DNA of 64,000 bases from Citricoccus sp. SGAir0253 (GCF_005877055.1 NZ_CP039424.1:372001-436000), one strand, 5' to 3'; shown: positions 48,220 to 57,059, counted from the first letter of the stretch. Notes: generated by a model not told the origin, from the sequence alone. A program made the numbers and translations.

Positions 48220-49325
48220 TCGGTCTCGGGGTCCAGGCCCAGCGGGCCCGCGACGGCGTCCAGCACGCCGCGGTGGGTGAGCACGCCGTCGTGGGCGTTG
48301 AGGCCCTCGGTGAAGCCCGGCTCCGCGGCCAGCGCCGCGCGCCAGCCGCGGTCGGCGATCCGCAGGACGTAGGGCAGGGTCGCATTGGTGAGCGCCGCCG
48401 TGGAGGTCTGGGGGACCGCCCCCGGGATGTTGGCCACGCAGTAGTAGAGCTGCTCGCCGACCCGGTACGTGGGGTCCTGGTGCGTGGTGGGCCGGGAGTT
48501 CTCGAAGCAGCCGCCCTGGTCGATCGCGATGTCCACGAGCACCGAGCCCGGACGCATGGAGGCCACCATCTCCTCGGTCACCAGCTTGGGGGCCGCCGCG
48601 CCGGGGATGAGCACCGAGCCGATGACGAGGTCGGCGTCCGCGACCGCCTCGGCGATGTGGAGCTGGGAGGAGGCCATGGTGCGCAGCCGGCCCTGGTGCA
48701 CGGTGTCCAGCTGGGCCAGGCGGTCGAGGTTGATGTCCAGCACCGTCACGTCCGCCCCCAGCCCGGCGGCGATCACCGCGGCGGACTCCCCGGCCACGCC
48801 GGCCCCGATCACCGCGACGCGTCCCCGGCGCGTCCCCGGCACCCCGCCGAGGAGGATCCCGGACCCGCCCTGCGCCTCGGTGAGGTGGTACGCCCCGGCC
48901 GTCGGCGCGAGCCGCCCCGCCACCTGGCTCATGGGCGCCAGCAGGGGCAGCGCGCCGTTGCGCGTGACGGTCTCGTAGGCGATCGCGGTGGCCCCCGAGT
49001 CCATCACCGCGCGCGCCAGCCGGGGATCGGCGGCCAGGTGCAGGTAGGTGAACAGGACCTGCCCGCGGCGCATCCGCTCCAGCTCCGGGCCCACCGGCTC
49101 CTTGACCTTGAGCACGAGCACCGCCTGGTCCCACACCTCCTCGGCCGTCTCCACGATCCGGGCCCCGGCCTCCACGTATGCCTCGTCCGTGCTGCCGGAG
49201 CCCACGCCGGCCCCGGACTGGACGAGCACCTCGTGCCCGTGGTGGACGAGCTCCGTGACGCCGGCCGGGGTGAGGCCGACGCGGAACTCGGTGTTCTTGA
49301 TCTCCGAGGGGACGCCGATGAGCAT
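48186..49325 (-). CDS. ald: Alanine dehydrogenase
   Basis: A 379-residue NAD-dependent L-alanine dehydrogenase (L-alanine to pyruvate and ammonia). The N-terminus MLIGVPSEIKNTEFRVGLTP, Lys75 in VKVKEPVG-type VLKVKEPVG, His96 in TYLHLA, the NAD loop VIGAGVAGESAA and the later SVLVDIAIDQGGCFENSRPTTH are diagnostic. The length equals the family norm. It is leaderless: TAGCGT six bases before ATG. It is divergent from the DUF456 gene and its end overlaps the VTT-like gene. Confidence 0.97.
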   Translation of the reverse strand: MLIGVPSEIKNTEFRVGLTPAGVTELVHHGHEVLVQSGAGVGSGSTDEAYVEAGARIVETAEEVWDQAVLVLKVKEPVGPELERMRRGQVLFTYLHLAADPRLARAVMDSGATAIAYETVTRNGALPLLAPMSQVAGRLAPTAGAYHLTEAQGGSGILLGGVPGTRRGRVAVIGAGVAGESAAVIAAGLGADVTVLDINLDRLAQLDTVHQGRLRTMASSQLHIAEAVADADLVIGSVLIPGAAAPKLVTEEMVASMRPGSVLVDIAIDQGGCFENSRPTTHQDPTYRVGEQLYYCVANIPGAVPQTSTAALTNATLPYVLRIADRGWRAALAAEPGFTEGLNAHDGVLTHRGVLDAVAGPLGLDPETDYRPAPEVVSG

Positions 49326-49331
49326 GCCCCG

Positions 49332-49337
49332 ACGCTA
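49332..49337 (-). promoter_or_regulatory. Leaderless -10 (TAGCGT) of ald
   Basis: TAGCGT, six bases, ATG at 49325 on the minus strand. Confidence 0.55.
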
Positions 49338-49391
49338 GCCCCGCGCGGGGCGCCCGCGGGAGGTCCGGCCGCTCCGTGCCCTGTCGGCGCG

Positions 49392-49397
49392 CATACT
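49392..49397 (+). promoter_or_regulatory. Leaderless -10 (CATACT) of the DUF456 gene
   Basis: CATACT, six bases (GAGGGG), GTG at 49404. The GAGGGG directly before GTG is too close to act as a ribosome site. Confidence 0.5.
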
Positions 49398-49403
49398 GAG
49401 GGG

Positions 49404-49904
49404 GTGGACCTCCAGATCATCACGACCGTCGTCGCCGGCCTGCTGCTCACCGTCGCCGTGCTCGGCACGGTCTTCCCGATCCTGCCCGGCTCCATCCTGG
49501 CGATCATCACGCTCATCGCCTGGGCGTGGATCCTCGGCTCCCCGGCGGCGTGGACGGCCGCCGTGGTCGGCGTGGGGCTGGCCGTGGCCGGGATGAGCGC
49601 CTCCGCCGTGCTGACCGGCCGCACCATGCGCCGCGAGCGCATCCCGCACGGGCCCGTCCTGGTGGGCGTGGCCGGGGCCGTCGTCGGGATGTTCCTCATC
49701 CCCGTGGTCGGGCTGTTCGTGGGCTTCGCCGGCGGCCTGCTGGCCGCCGAGCTGGTCCGGCGCCGGGACGTGCGCGCGGCCGCCCGCTCCTCGTGGCAGG
49801 CGCTGAAGTCCATGGGCGCGGGGATCCTCGTGGAGTTCGCCTGCGCCGCCCTGGCGGCCTCGGCCTTCGCCCTCGGTGCCCTCGTGCACTTCCTCAACCG
49901 CTGA
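49404..49904 (+). CDS. DUF456 family membrane protein
   Basis: A 166-residue protein with four to five hydrophobic segments. GLLLTVAVLGTVFPILPGSILAIITLIAWAWILGS and the Gly-rich VGVAGAVVGMFLIPVVGLFVGFAGGLLAAEL are the DUF456 pattern. The function is unknown. The start is GTG at 49404 in leaderless layout. It is divergent from alanine dehydrogenase and followed after 99 bases by another small membrane protein. Confidence 0.85.
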   Translation: MDLQIITTVVAGLLLTVAVLGTVFPILPGSILAIITLIAWAWILGSPAAWTAAVVGVGLAVAGMSASAVLTGRTMRRERIPHGPVLVGVAGAVVGMFLIPVVGLFVGFAGGLLAAELVRRRDVRAAARSSWQALKSMGAGILVEFACAALAASAFALGALVHFLNR

Positions 49905-50003
49905 GCACCGCGCCCCGGGGCGCCGGCGCCGCGGGGCCGCACCGCTGACCACCTCGCCCACCGACCGCCCCGACCCGCAGACCACGCCACCCCGGAGGGA
50001 ACC

Positions 50004-50465
50004 ATGGGAACCTACGACATCCAGCTCGAGCAGACCGGCTCCGCCCCCGACTGGACCCTGCTCGTGCTGTGCGCCATCGCCGCCGTCCTGGGGCTGGTCG
50101 CCGCCGCGGTGGTGGTGCCGCAGTTCCTCGCCGCGGTGCGCGGGGAGCGGGCGGACGCGGGACGGACCGCGGCCGGGAACCGGGTGGGCCTGGCCATGGC
50201 CACCCTGCTCTCCGCGGTACTGGTGGTCGGCGGGATCATCGGCGTGGTGGTGTCCCTGACCGCCGAGGGGCTGTACCACGCCTCCGGCTTCGTGGAGGCG
50301 ACGGGCACCGTGGACGGCCAGCGGTGGCTGAAGATCGCCGAGATGCCCTTCGCCGTGGCCTGGGAGGGCGGCGAACTGCAGGACGGCGACCGCGTCGGCG
50401 CCGCGTGCACGGAGGGCTCCGCCGTGCCCGGGCTCGACTGGACCTGCGCCCCGCCCGGGAACTGA
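50004..50465 (+). CDS. Hypothetical membrane protein
   Basis: 153 residues, not recognised. Two transmembrane segments (WTLLVLCAIAAVLGLVAAAVVVPQFL and LAMATLLSAVLVVGGIIGVVVSL) are separated by a short basic loop. A C-terminal, probably extracellular, part of about 60 residues has two cysteines (GAACTEGS and LDWTCAPP) that could form a disulfide. ATG follows CCGGAGGGAACC. It is likely co-transcribed with the DUF456 gene. Family A repeat copy 5 follows 93 bases after the stop. Confidence 0.8.
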   Translation: MGTYDIQLEQTGSAPDWTLLVLCAIAAVLGLVAAAVVVPQFLAAVRGERADAGRTAAGNRVGLAMATLLSAVLVVGGIIGVVVSLTAEGLYHASGFVEATGTVDGQRWLKIAEMPFAVAWEGGELQDGDRVGAACTEGSAVPGLDWTCAPPGN

Positions 50466-50557
50466 CCGCGGGCCGCCCGGTGCGCGGCCGCCGTCGGGCC
50501 GGGGGAACCCGGGGGCGACGCCCCGCCGTCGGGCCGGGGGCACCGGCCCCCATGATG

Positions 50558-50599
50558 ACTTTGCGGGCAATACCCACCGGTCGGTAGTGCCCGCAAAGC
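50558..50599. repeat. Family A palindromic repeat, copy 5
   Basis: ACTTTGCGGGCAATACCCA, ACCGGT-type centre, right arm TGCCCGCAAAGC. It is between convergent genes, 93 bases after the plus-strand stop and 42 before the minus-strand stop. Confidence 0.86.
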
Positions 50600-50640
50600 A
50601 TTGCTCGCAAGGCAGCGCCCGCACAGCGGCAGGGAGCGGG

Positions 50641-51984
50641 TCAGACGGCCGTGTTCGGCGCCTGTCCCGGGTCGCCGAAGCGCCGGGCCGCCTCGCGCTC
50701 GCGGTACCGGTCGAGCAGCGTCATGGCCGGTCCGGTGGTGACGCCGTGCACCACGATGGACAGGGCCACGACCAGGCCCACGATGGCCCACAGGTCGTCG
50801 CTCGTGGCGCCGAAGTCCCCCTCGCCGAGGGCGTAGGCGAGGTAGTACAGCGAGCCGATGCCGCGGATGCCGAAGAAGGCCGTGGCGGCGCGCTCCCGCG
50901 GGCCGGTCTTCCCCCCCGCGAGTCCGAGCCACCCGGCCAGGGGCCGCACCACGAGCAGCACGGCCAGGGCGACGGCCAGCTCGCGCCATCCGGCCTCCGC
51001 GAGCAGGCCGCGGGAGATGGCGCCGCCGAGCAGGACGAGGATGACCACCGTCAGCAGGCGCTCGAGCTGCTCGACGTAGCTGTGCAGCACCCGGTGGTAG
51101 CCGTGCGTCCGCTCGGCCGCGCGCACGGTCACGGCGCAGACGAACACCGCGACGAAACCGTAGCCCTCGACCGCCTCCGCGGCCCCGTAGGCCAGGAAGG
51201 TGGCCGCCAGCGCGACGAACCCCTCCGAGTGCTCGGCCAGCCGGTGGCGGCCGAACCGGGAGGAGAAGAACACCGCCGCCAGCAGCTTCCCGGTGCCCAC
51301 CCCCAGCAGCACCCCGACGGCGATCCGCCACAGCACGTCCACGGCGAACCACTGCGGGAACCAGGCCGCGGGGGAGGTGCCGACCAGGCTGAGGGTGATG
51401 GCGAGGTAGACGAACGGGAAGGCCAGCCCGTCGTTGAGCCCGGCCTCGGAGGTCAGGCCGAAGCGCAGCTCGTCCTCCCGCTCGAGCGGCGAGCCCGGGC
51501 CGGATCCCTCGCCGTCCTCGCCGCCCTCGTCCTGTTCGTCGGCCGGCTCGCCGACCTGCACCTCGGAGGCCAGCACGGGATCGGTGGGGGCGAGGGCGGC
51601 CCCGACGAGGAGCGCTGCGGACAGGCCGAGGCCCAGCACCCACAGCCCCAGGAGCGTGAGCCCGAGGATGGACAGCGGCATGGCGATCCCCAGCAGCCGC
51701 CACGTGGTGGCCCACCGCCGCCAGCCCAGGGGACGGTCCAGCGCCAGGCCTGCGCCCATGAGGGAGATGATCACGCAGACCTCGGTCAGGTGGACCGCGA
51801 CCTCGCGGTGGGCGATGGGGTCCGGGGTCGGGAGCTCGTCGATGAGCCCGAAGGCCAGCGCCCCGGCGGCGAGGAACACCATGGGCATCGAGACGGGGGC
51901 CCGGCGCAGCAGCCGCGGCAGGACCGCGGCGGCGAAGACGGCCGCGCCCGCCGCGACGAAGGCGACGCTGGGGGTCTCGAACAT
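50641..51984 (-). CDS. CPA1-family cation:proton antiporter
   Basis: A 447-residue protein with about twelve membrane helices. Functional blocks of Na+/H+ exchangers are LVGAALAPTDPVLASEV and FGLTSEAGLNDGLAFPFVYLA (the second acidic ND motif), then GIRGIGSLYYLAYAL. A charged loop of about 30 residues rich in Glu/Asp/Gly (DEQDEGGEDGEGSG) separates helices in the middle. ATG at 51984 follows GGAAGGGACGGCCC. It would exchange Na+ or K+ for H+ at the cytoplasmic membrane. Confidence 0.9.
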   Translation of the reverse strand: MFETPSVAFVAAGAAVFAAAVLPRLLRRAPVSMPMVFLAAGALAFGLIDELPTPDPIAHREVAVHLTEVCVIISLMGAGLALDRPLGWRRWATTWRLLGIAMPLSILGLTLLGLWVLGLGLSAALLVGAALAPTDPVLASEVQVGEPADEQDEGGEDGEGSGPGSPLEREDELRFGLTSEAGLNDGLAFPFVYLAITLSLVGTSPAAWFPQWFAVDVLWRIAVGVLLGVGTGKLLAAVFFSSRFGRHRLAEHSEGFVALAATFLAYGAAEAVEGYGFVAVFVCAVTVRAAERTHGYHRVLHSYVEQLERLLTVVILVLLGGAISRGLLAEAGWRELAVALAVLLVVRPLAGWLGLAGGKTGPRERAATAFFGIRGIGSLYYLAYALGEGDFGATSDDLWAIVGLVVALSIVVHGVTTGPAMTLLDRYREREAARRFGDPGQAPNTAV

Positions 51985-52080
51985 GGGCCGTCCCTTCCGG
52001 AGGGGACGAGGCTATCGTGCGGGGGCCGCCGCCGGGAACGCGGAGGCGGCCGTCGGGCGTGTGGAGGTGGCCGGAGGCGA

Positions 52081-52123
52081 CGACGGCGGGGCGCCACCCA
52101 CGGGAGGTGACGCCCCGCCGTCG
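52081..52123. other. GC hairpin upstream of the antiporter
   Basis: CGACGGCGGGGCG and CGCCCCGCCGTCG form a 13-bp stem around a 17-base loop. It lies in the 226-bp gap between the antiporter start and the small symporter protein, with repeat A6 beside it. It may be a terminator for the symporter unit. Confidence 0.55.
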
Positions 52124-52146
52124 GGCCGCGGAACCGCCCCTTGACG

Positions 52147-52188
52147 ACTTTGCGGGCAGAACCGACCGGTCGGTTCTGCCCGCAAAGT
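52147..52188. repeat. Family A palindromic repeat, copy 6
   Basis: ACTTTGCGGGCAG, then AACCGACCGGTCGGTT, then CTGCCCGCAAAGT: a perfect 42-base palindrome. It lies 23 bases past the stop of the minus-strand symporter accessory gene. Confidence 0.92.
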
Positions 52189-52210
52189 GACGGGGGAGGG
52201 GGTGTCCGGG

Positions 52211-52339
52211 TCAGATGACCGGGCGGCCCTCCTTCTTCGCCTCGGAGACGTCGCGGAAGAACCCGCGCGCGATGAGGAACAGGATGACGGCCACGATCAC
52301 GGGCCACATCAGTACGTACAGCGTCAGTGCGACGGTCAT
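52211..52339 (-). CDS. Small symporter accessory membrane protein (MetS-like)
   Basis: A 42-residue protein too short for usual gene callers. One transmembrane helix (VLMWPVIVAVILFLIARGFF) is followed by a charged tail (RDVSEAKKEGRPVI). ATG at 52339 follows CGAAAGGACCACC. It starts 15 bases after the sodium:solute symporter stop, so it is in the same operon. Small one-helix subunits of this kind accompany actinobacterial secondary transporters, MetS of the MetPS methionine carrier being the described example. It probably assists the symporter at 52354. Confidence 0.8.
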   Translation of the reverse strand: MTVALTLYVLMWPVIVAVILFLIARGFFRDVSEAKKEGRPVI

Positions 52340-52353
52340 GGTGGTCCTTTCGG

Positions 52354-54072
52354 TCAGTCGTTGCGGGCGGTCGGGGCGGCGCCCTGGCCGGCGAGGCTGG
52401 CGCCGGCCGGGGTGGCCTCGTCCTGGACGGTCTCGGGGTCGAAGTCGCCGGTGAGGTCCTTGATCGTGCTGAAGTCGAAGTCCCGCTTCGAGCGGAAGGA
52501 CATCAGGTAGCAGACCAGGAAGGACACCGAGTAGGCGACCAGCGAGGCCGAGAGGACCGTGTAGTCACGCAGGAAGAAGAGCGTGAACGGCAGGGCGACC
52601 ACGGTGGCCAGGGCGCCGACGATGACCGCCGGCTTCAGGCCGAAGAACCCGAACGCCATGATCCCCAGCACCACGCCGATGCCGACGGTGGCCAGCAGCT
52701 CCACGGCGAAGCCCGTGGCACCGGTGAACGGGATCCACTCGAAGCGCACCGGCAGGAACGCGACCAGGGCCGCGATCACGGCGGCGGTAAAGGCCGCGTT
52801 GGTGACCTTCGGCCAGTAGAAGGACGCGATCACGGGGAACACCAGGCAGCCCCACAGGGCGCCGACGAACACGAGCAGGTCGAGGATGTTGAACTGGCTC
52901 GTGGCGAAGTACAGCGCCGCGGCGGTGGCCACGATCATGCTGATGCGGCCGATGAGCAGCATGGTCTTCGGGTTGGCCTTGCCCTTGCCCACGGACTGGC
53001 CGTACATGTCCGCCATGACGATGGAGGACAGGGCCGCCAGGTCCGAGTCGGCGGTGGAGGACAGGGCGCCGATGATCATCAGGAACGCGAGGGCCAGCAG
53101 GATGGGGCCGAGGTAGGTGCCGGCCATCTGCGGGATGAGGTTGTTGACGTCCCCGCCCAGCGGCTCCACGCCCAGGTACAGGGCCATGACGCCGAGCATG
53201 CCCACGCCGATCACGGTGGCGCCGTAGCCCACGGTCGCGGTGACGAAGGTCGGCTTGATGAGGTCCTCGCGGACCGAGAACAGGCGCTGGGCGATGGTCT
53301 GGTTGCCGATCGCGTAGGCCAGGACGGCGGCGATGTACGGCGCGCCCTGGTTCATGAAGGCGTCCGAGGAGAAGAAGTTGCCCTGCTCCGGGGTCACGTT
53401 GCCCGCGGCCACGCCGGCCTCGAACATGCCCGGGCCGCCGGCCACGAAGAACACCACCGGGATGACCACGACGGCGGCGCCCAGCATGAACATCACCTGG
53501 GCGAAGTCCGTGAGCACGGAGGCGCGGAACCCGGACCACAGGGTGTAGAGCAGCACGCCGCCGGCGATGATGACGATGCCGGCCCCGAAGCTCAGGGGCG
53601 AGAGCATCGCGATGAGCGCGCCACCGGCGATGAAGTTGGAGGTCAGGGAGATGAGGGAGCCCAGGACGTTGGAGCCGGCCAGCATCAGCTGGGAGGAACG
53701 GCCGTGCCGGGCGTACATGACCTCGGCGAGCGTGTGGGCCTTCGGCGCGACCTTGCGGATCCGCTTGCCGAACGGGTAGATGAACAGGATCATCAGGGCT
53801 CCCCAGAGCCCGTAGTGGATGGGGCCGGAGACCCCGTAGGTGTAGCCGGCGGTGGCGGAGGCGTACATGGACGACGCCCAGATCCAGGTGGCCGTCATGG
53901 ACGCGGCCGAGATGCCGAAGCCGATCTTGTTGCCGGCGGTCATGTAGCCGTCGGCGTTCTCCTTCTTGCGGCTGATGCCCAGGGACATCCACATCGTTCC
54001 GCCGTAGAACACGAGCAGCAGCACCACGACTGCCACGATTCCGAGCTGGTTGATCTCCTGCTGGGGTGGCAT
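52354..54072 (-). CDS. Sodium:solute symporter (SSS) family transporter
   Basis: A 572-residue secondary transporter with 13-14 membrane helices. SSS signatures are ENADGYMTAGNKIGFGISAASMTATWIWASSMYASATAGYTYG, the Na+ site region YGVSGPIHYGLWGALMI, and helix 8 LAFLMIIGALSSTADSDLAALSSIVMADMY with the conserved Ser/Thr pair. The substrate is not predictable; related actinobacterial proteins take up monocarboxylates, urea or amino acids. ATG 54072 follows GAAAGGGATGGG. It is followed by the 42-residue accessory gene. The 411-bp upstream region carries a 7-8-7 palindrome. Confidence 0.92.
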   Translation of the reverse strand: MPPQQEINQLGIVAVVVLLLVFYGGTMWMSLGISRKKENADGYMTAGNKIGFGISAASMTATWIWASSMYASATAGYTYGVSGPIHYGLWGALMILFIYPFGKRIRKVAPKAHTLAEVMYARHGRSSQLMLAGSNVLGSLISLTSNFIAGGALIAMLSPLSFGAGIVIIAGGVLLYTLWSGFRASVLTDFAQVMFMLGAAVVVIPVVFFVAGGPGMFEAGVAAGNVTPEQGNFFSSDAFMNQGAPYIAAVLAYAIGNQTIAQRLFSVREDLIKPTFVTATVGYGATVIGVGMLGVMALYLGVEPLGGDVNNLIPQMAGTYLGPILLALAFLMIIGALSSTADSDLAALSSIVMADMYGQSVGKGKANPKTMLLIGRISMIVATAAALYFATSQFNILDLLVFVGALWGCLVFPVIASFYWPKVTNAAFTAAVIAALVAFLPVRFEWIPFTGATGFAVELLATVGIGVVLGIMAFGFFGLKPAVIVGALATVVALPFTLFFLRDYTVLSASLVAYSVSFLVCYLMSFRSKRDFDFSTIKDLTGDFDPETVQDEATPAGASLAGQGAAPTARND

Positions 54073-54320
54073 CCCATCCCTTTCCGTCGGCGACAATGAC
54101 AGCGGTCCGACGACGCCTTCCCGTGCGGGGCGACATCCCCCTCGGACCGCGAGCGGCGGCCTCGCGGCCGCCTGGGCCGGTCCGCGGGGACCGGTCCGGC
54201 AGGCCCTCGCGGGCCGCCACCGACGGGAGCCGCACAAGCGGGCCGGCGCGCTCTCGCACGCGCCCTGCGGGGCTCACACACATCGGTGCTGGCGCTCGGC
54301 CAGCCGGGTAACCATCTCAT

Positions 54321-54342
54321 GTTTGCATGCGCAACTGCAAAC
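54321..54342. promoter_or_regulatory. Palindrome GTTTGCA-N8-TGCAAAC
   Basis: A 7-8-7 perfect inverted repeat in a locally AT-richer stretch about 250 bases upstream of the symporter start and 140 before the tRNA. It is a possible operator for the symporter; the binding protein is unknown. Confidence 0.45.
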
Positions 54343-54443
54343 CCGGTCTGCGGGGGTTCGTCATCCTCCCATGTCAGCGTGCTTTTTTCGGGGACTCGGA
54401 GAGGTCGTGCGGCTCGATTTGGGGAGAAGGGCCCCCGACGGCG

Positions 54444-54449
54444 TATGAT
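54444..54449 (+). promoter_or_regulatory. -10 box (TATGAT) of tRNA-Ala
   Basis: TATGAT lies 34 bases before the tRNA 5' end. The upstream hexamer TTTGGG/TTGGGG is about 19-20 bases away, so the -35 is poor. Confidence 0.55.
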
Positions 54450-54483
54450 GGGGGAGCGCGTTTGGGCACCTCCCCGGCGCCGC

Positions 54484-54556
54484 GGGGCCTTAGCTCAGTT
54501 GGTAGAGCGTTTCGTTCGCAATGAAAAGGTCAGGGGTTCGACTCCCCTAGGCTCCA
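54484..54556 (+). tRNA. tRNA-Ala (anticodon CGC)
   Basis: A 73-base cloverleaf. The acceptor stem GGGGCCT/AGGCTCC carries the G3-U70 wobble pair that defines alanine tRNAs. The D arm is GCTC-AGTTGGTA-GAGC. The anticodon stem TTTCG/TGAAA holds loop TTCGCAA, giving anticodon CGC for GCG codons. The T arm is AGGGG-TTCGACT-CCCCT, with discriminator A. CCA is not encoded. A 19-bp terminator follows 24 bases later. Confidence 0.95.
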
Positions 54557-54580
54557 CCCCATGATCTCGACCGAGATCGC

Positions 54581-54621
54581 GGAAGGGCCCGGATCCACGT
54601 CTCGTGGATCCGGGCCCTTCC
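54581..54621. terminator. Terminator after tRNA-Ala
   Basis: GGAAGGGCCCGGATCCACG, loop TCT, exact complement: a 19-bp perfect stem. It also serves the convergent gene that ends at 54712. Confidence 0.85.
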
Positions 54622-54711
54622 CGTCTCCGGGGCGGCCCGGGCGCGCCCTGGTCCCTCGCCTGGCCTGCTGATCCCCTCGCCTGTGCCCTGTTCCCTGTGC
54701 GCTGGGCTCGG

Positions 54712-55326
54712 TCAGTCGGTCGACCGCCCCCGCCCGCCGGCCAGGCGGCCGTGGTACTCGGCGGCGGCCCGGGCGGCCTCCCGGAGTGCCGGCCCGAACC
54801 ACTCGGGGACCCGCGCGGCGGAGGCCGACGCGTGGGACTCGGCGTGGCCGGTGAGGCAGTGCACCGCGTGGACGGAGTGGTCCTGCTCGCCGTAGCCGTC
54901 GCCGACCAGCACCAGCTCGCCCTCCCCGTCGTACGGGAGGAACAGGCGGGCCTCGACCGGGGTGAACATGACCCCGGGCCAGTCCGCCGCGGCGACCGGG
55001 GGCGCGCCGCGCACCCGGAACGTCCGCCCGATCGCCGCGCCCCACTGGCCGACGTCGTGCAGGGCCTCGTGCTCCCGCCCCCGGGCGCGGGCCACCAGCT
55101 GGGCCGCCGCGTCCTCGAGGGCCTGCCGTTCCGCGGCCCCGAGCTCGCCGGCCTCCGGCCGCACGCGGCCCGCGGCGATCCGCAGGACCCGGTCGGGGTG
55201 CGGGCCGTGGCGCAGGATGCCGAACCCGTCGCCGCGATCGGTGAGGTGCAGCCAGTACGACGCCTCGCCCAGGACCGCCTCGTAGGAGGCGTAGGGGATC
55301 GTCCCGAGCACCTGGAGGGTGACCAT
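54712..55326 (-). CDS. Hypothetical protein
   Basis: 204 residues, family not recognised. It looks soluble, with no signal peptide or membrane segment. It begins MVTLQVLGTIPYASYEAVLGEASYWLHLTDRGDGFGILRHG and contains TFRVRGAPPVAAADWPGVMFTPVEARLFLPYDGEGELVLVGDGYGEQDHSVHAVHCLTGHAESH, a His-rich middle. Coding character is good: a GC-rich third position and no competing frame with homology. A GAGAAT box six bases before ATG suggests leaderless expression. It lies between the tRNA terminator and the acyl-CoA ligase on the same strand as the latter. Confidence 0.75.
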   Translation of the reverse strand: MVTLQVLGTIPYASYEAVLGEASYWLHLTDRGDGFGILRHGPHPDRVLRIAAGRVRPEAGELGAAERQALEDAAAQLVARARGREHEALHDVGQWGAAIGRTFRVRGAPPVAAADWPGVMFTPVEARLFLPYDGEGELVLVGDGYGEQDHSVHAVHCLTGHAESHASASAARVPEWFGPALREAARAAAEYHGRLAGGRGRSTD

Positions 55327-55332
55327 GCCCCG

Positions 55333-55338
55333 ATTCTC
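55333..55338 (-). promoter_or_regulatory. Possible leaderless -10 (GAGAAT)
   Basis: GAGAAT, six bases, ATG at 55326 (minus strand). It keeps the conserved A and T positions but lacks the first T. Confidence 0.4.
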
Positions 55339-55409
55339 CCAGCCGGCCCTCCCGCCACCAGCCGCCGGCGGCCGGATTCCCGGCGGACCCGGCCGGCCGG
55401 CGCCGGGAC

Positions 55410-57059
55410 CTACCGCCCCGCCGCGCCCTCGGGCTGGGCGAGCAGGTCCAGGGCCTGCGCCCGCAGGTCCACCTTGCGCACCTTGCCGGTGACCGTCATG
55501 GGGAACTCGTCGATCACCTGCACGTAGCGGGGGATCTTGTAGTGGGCGATCCGCCCGGCGCAGAACTCGCGCAGCGACTCGGCGGTCGGGGCCTCGGCGC
55601 CTTCGCGCAACCGGACCCAGGCGACGAGCTCCTCGCCGTACCTCTCGTCCGGGACGCCCACCACCTGGGCGTCGACGATGTCCGGGTGGGTGTAGAGGAA
55701 CTCCTCGATCTCGCGCGGGTAGATGTTCTCCCCGCCGCGGATCACCATGTCCTTGATGCGGCCCGTGATCCGCACGTAGCCCTCCTCGTCCATCACGCCG
55801 AGGTCCCCGGTGTGCATCCAGCCCTCGGGGTCGATCGCCTCGGCGGTCTTGGCCGGGTCGTTCCAGTAGCCGGACATGACGGCATAGCCGTGGGTCTGCA
55901 GCTCCCCGGGCTCCCCGCGCGGCACCACCTCGCCCGTGGCGGGGTCCACGATCCGGATCCGCAGGTGGTCGCCCACCCGCCCCACGGTGGTCACGCGCCG
56001 CTCCAGGCTGTCCGTCGTCGAGCTCTGGATGGACACCGGGGCGGTCTCGGTCATGCCGTAGCAGATGGTCACCTCCGTCATGTGCATCTTCCCGATCACC
56101 TCGCGCATGACCGCCTCGGGGCACGGCGAGCCGGCCATGACCCCGGTGCGCAGGCTGGAGAGGTCGTAGGAGCCGAAGTCCGGCAGGCCCAGCTCGGCGA
56201 TGAACATGGTGGGCACCCCGTACAGGGACGTGCACCGCTCGGTGGCCACGGCGTGCAGGGTGGCGGCGGGGTCGAAGCCGGGGGAGGGGATGACCATGGC
56301 CGCCCCGTGGGAGGTGGCCGCCAGGTTGCCGATGACCATGCCGAAGCAGTGGTAGAAGGGCACCGGGATGCAGATGCGGTCGGCCTCCGTGTACCGGATG
56401 CGCTCGCCGTCGAAGTAGCCGTTGTTGAGGATGTTCCGGTGGGTGAGCGTGGCGCCCTTGGGGTGGCCGGTGGTGCCGGAGGTGTACTGGATGTTGATGG
56501 GGTCCGCCGGGCGCAGGGTCGACGCCACGGCCGCCAGCCGCTCCTCGTCCGCGGGGGTCCCGGCCAGCGCCTCCCACGCGGGGGTGCCGAGGATGACCAC
56601 GTCCCGCAGCTCCGGGCAGTCGTCCCGGACGTCCGCCAGCATGCGCTCGTAGTCCGAGGTCTTGAAGGAGGGCGCGGCGACCACCGCGCGGATGCCCGAC
56701 TGGTCCAGCGCGTACCTCAGCTCCTCGCGCCGGTACGCCGGGTTGATGTTCACGAGGATGACGCCGACCTGCGCCGTCGCGTACTGCACCAGCACCCACT
56801 CGGCCACGTTCGGCGCCCAGATCCCGAGCCGGTCCCCGGGCTGCAGCCCGGCCTCCAGCAGGCCGGTGGCCAGCTTCGCGACGTCGGCCGCGAACGCCGC
56901 GTAGGTCCACCGCCGGCCGGTCTGGACCTCCACGAGGGCCTCGCGATCGCCGAAGCGTTCCACCGTGCGGGCCAGGTTCTGCCCGATGGTCTCCTCGAGG
57001 AGCGGGGTGCCGGTGGGACCGTGGTCCTCGGAGGGGGCGGTGGCGGGCTGGGCGGTCAT
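55410..57059 (-). CDS. Medium/long-chain acyl-CoA synthetase (AMP-binding) 3, FadD/AcsF2-like
   Basis: A 549-residue ANL ligase. The P-loop [18 protein letters not shown] is at about 190-207, [50 protein letters not shown] and the C-terminal lysine of [12 protein letters not shown]. Overall it matches the ACSF2/fatty-acyl-CoA synthase branch and differs from the two ligases at the left of the window. ATG 57059 follows GTCAGGAGATCGCCC. A GTTA-N8-TAAC palindrome 56 bases upstream, between it and the divergent EthA-like gene, suggests TetR-type control of both. Confidence 0.93.
   Translation of the reverse strand: MTAQPATAPSEDHGPTGTPLLEETIGQNLARTVERFGDREALVEVQTGRRWTYAAFAADVAKLATGLLEAGLQPGDRLGIWAPNVAEWVLVQYATAQVGVILVNINPAYRREELRYALDQSGIRAVVAAPSFKTSDYERMLADVRDDCPELRDVVILGTPAWEALAGTPADEERLAAVASTLRPADPINIQYTSGTTGHPKGATLTHRNILNNGYFDGERIRYTEADRICIPVPFYHCFGMVIGNLAATSHGAAMVIPSPGFDPAATLHAVATERCTSLYGVPTMFIAELGLPDFGSYDLSSLRTGVMAGSPCPEAVMREVIGKMHMTEVTICYGMTETAPVSIQSSTTDSLERRVTTVGRVGDHLRIRIVDPATGEVVPRGEPGELQTHGYAVMSGYWNDPAKTAEAIDPEGWMHTGDLGVMDEEGYVRITGRIKDMVIRGGENIYPREIEEFLYTHPDIVDAQVVGVPDERYGEELVAWVRLREGAEAPTAESLREFCAGRIAHYKIPRYVQVIDEFPMTVTGKVRKVDLRAQALDLLAQPEGAAGR

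Larger units (their letters stand above)
54073..54483. other. 411-bp divergent region between symporter and tRNA-Ala
   Basis: No gene with coding character. It contains a GTTTGCA-N8-TGCAAAC palindrome near its middle and the tRNA promoter at its right end. The left 200 bases are GC-rich and show no clear element beyond the symporter ribosome site. Confidence 0.6.

Noticed and set aside
54484-54556. tRNA-Ala considered as an integration site for a mobile island
   Set aside because: No integrase and no repeat of the tRNA 3' end is visible in the window.
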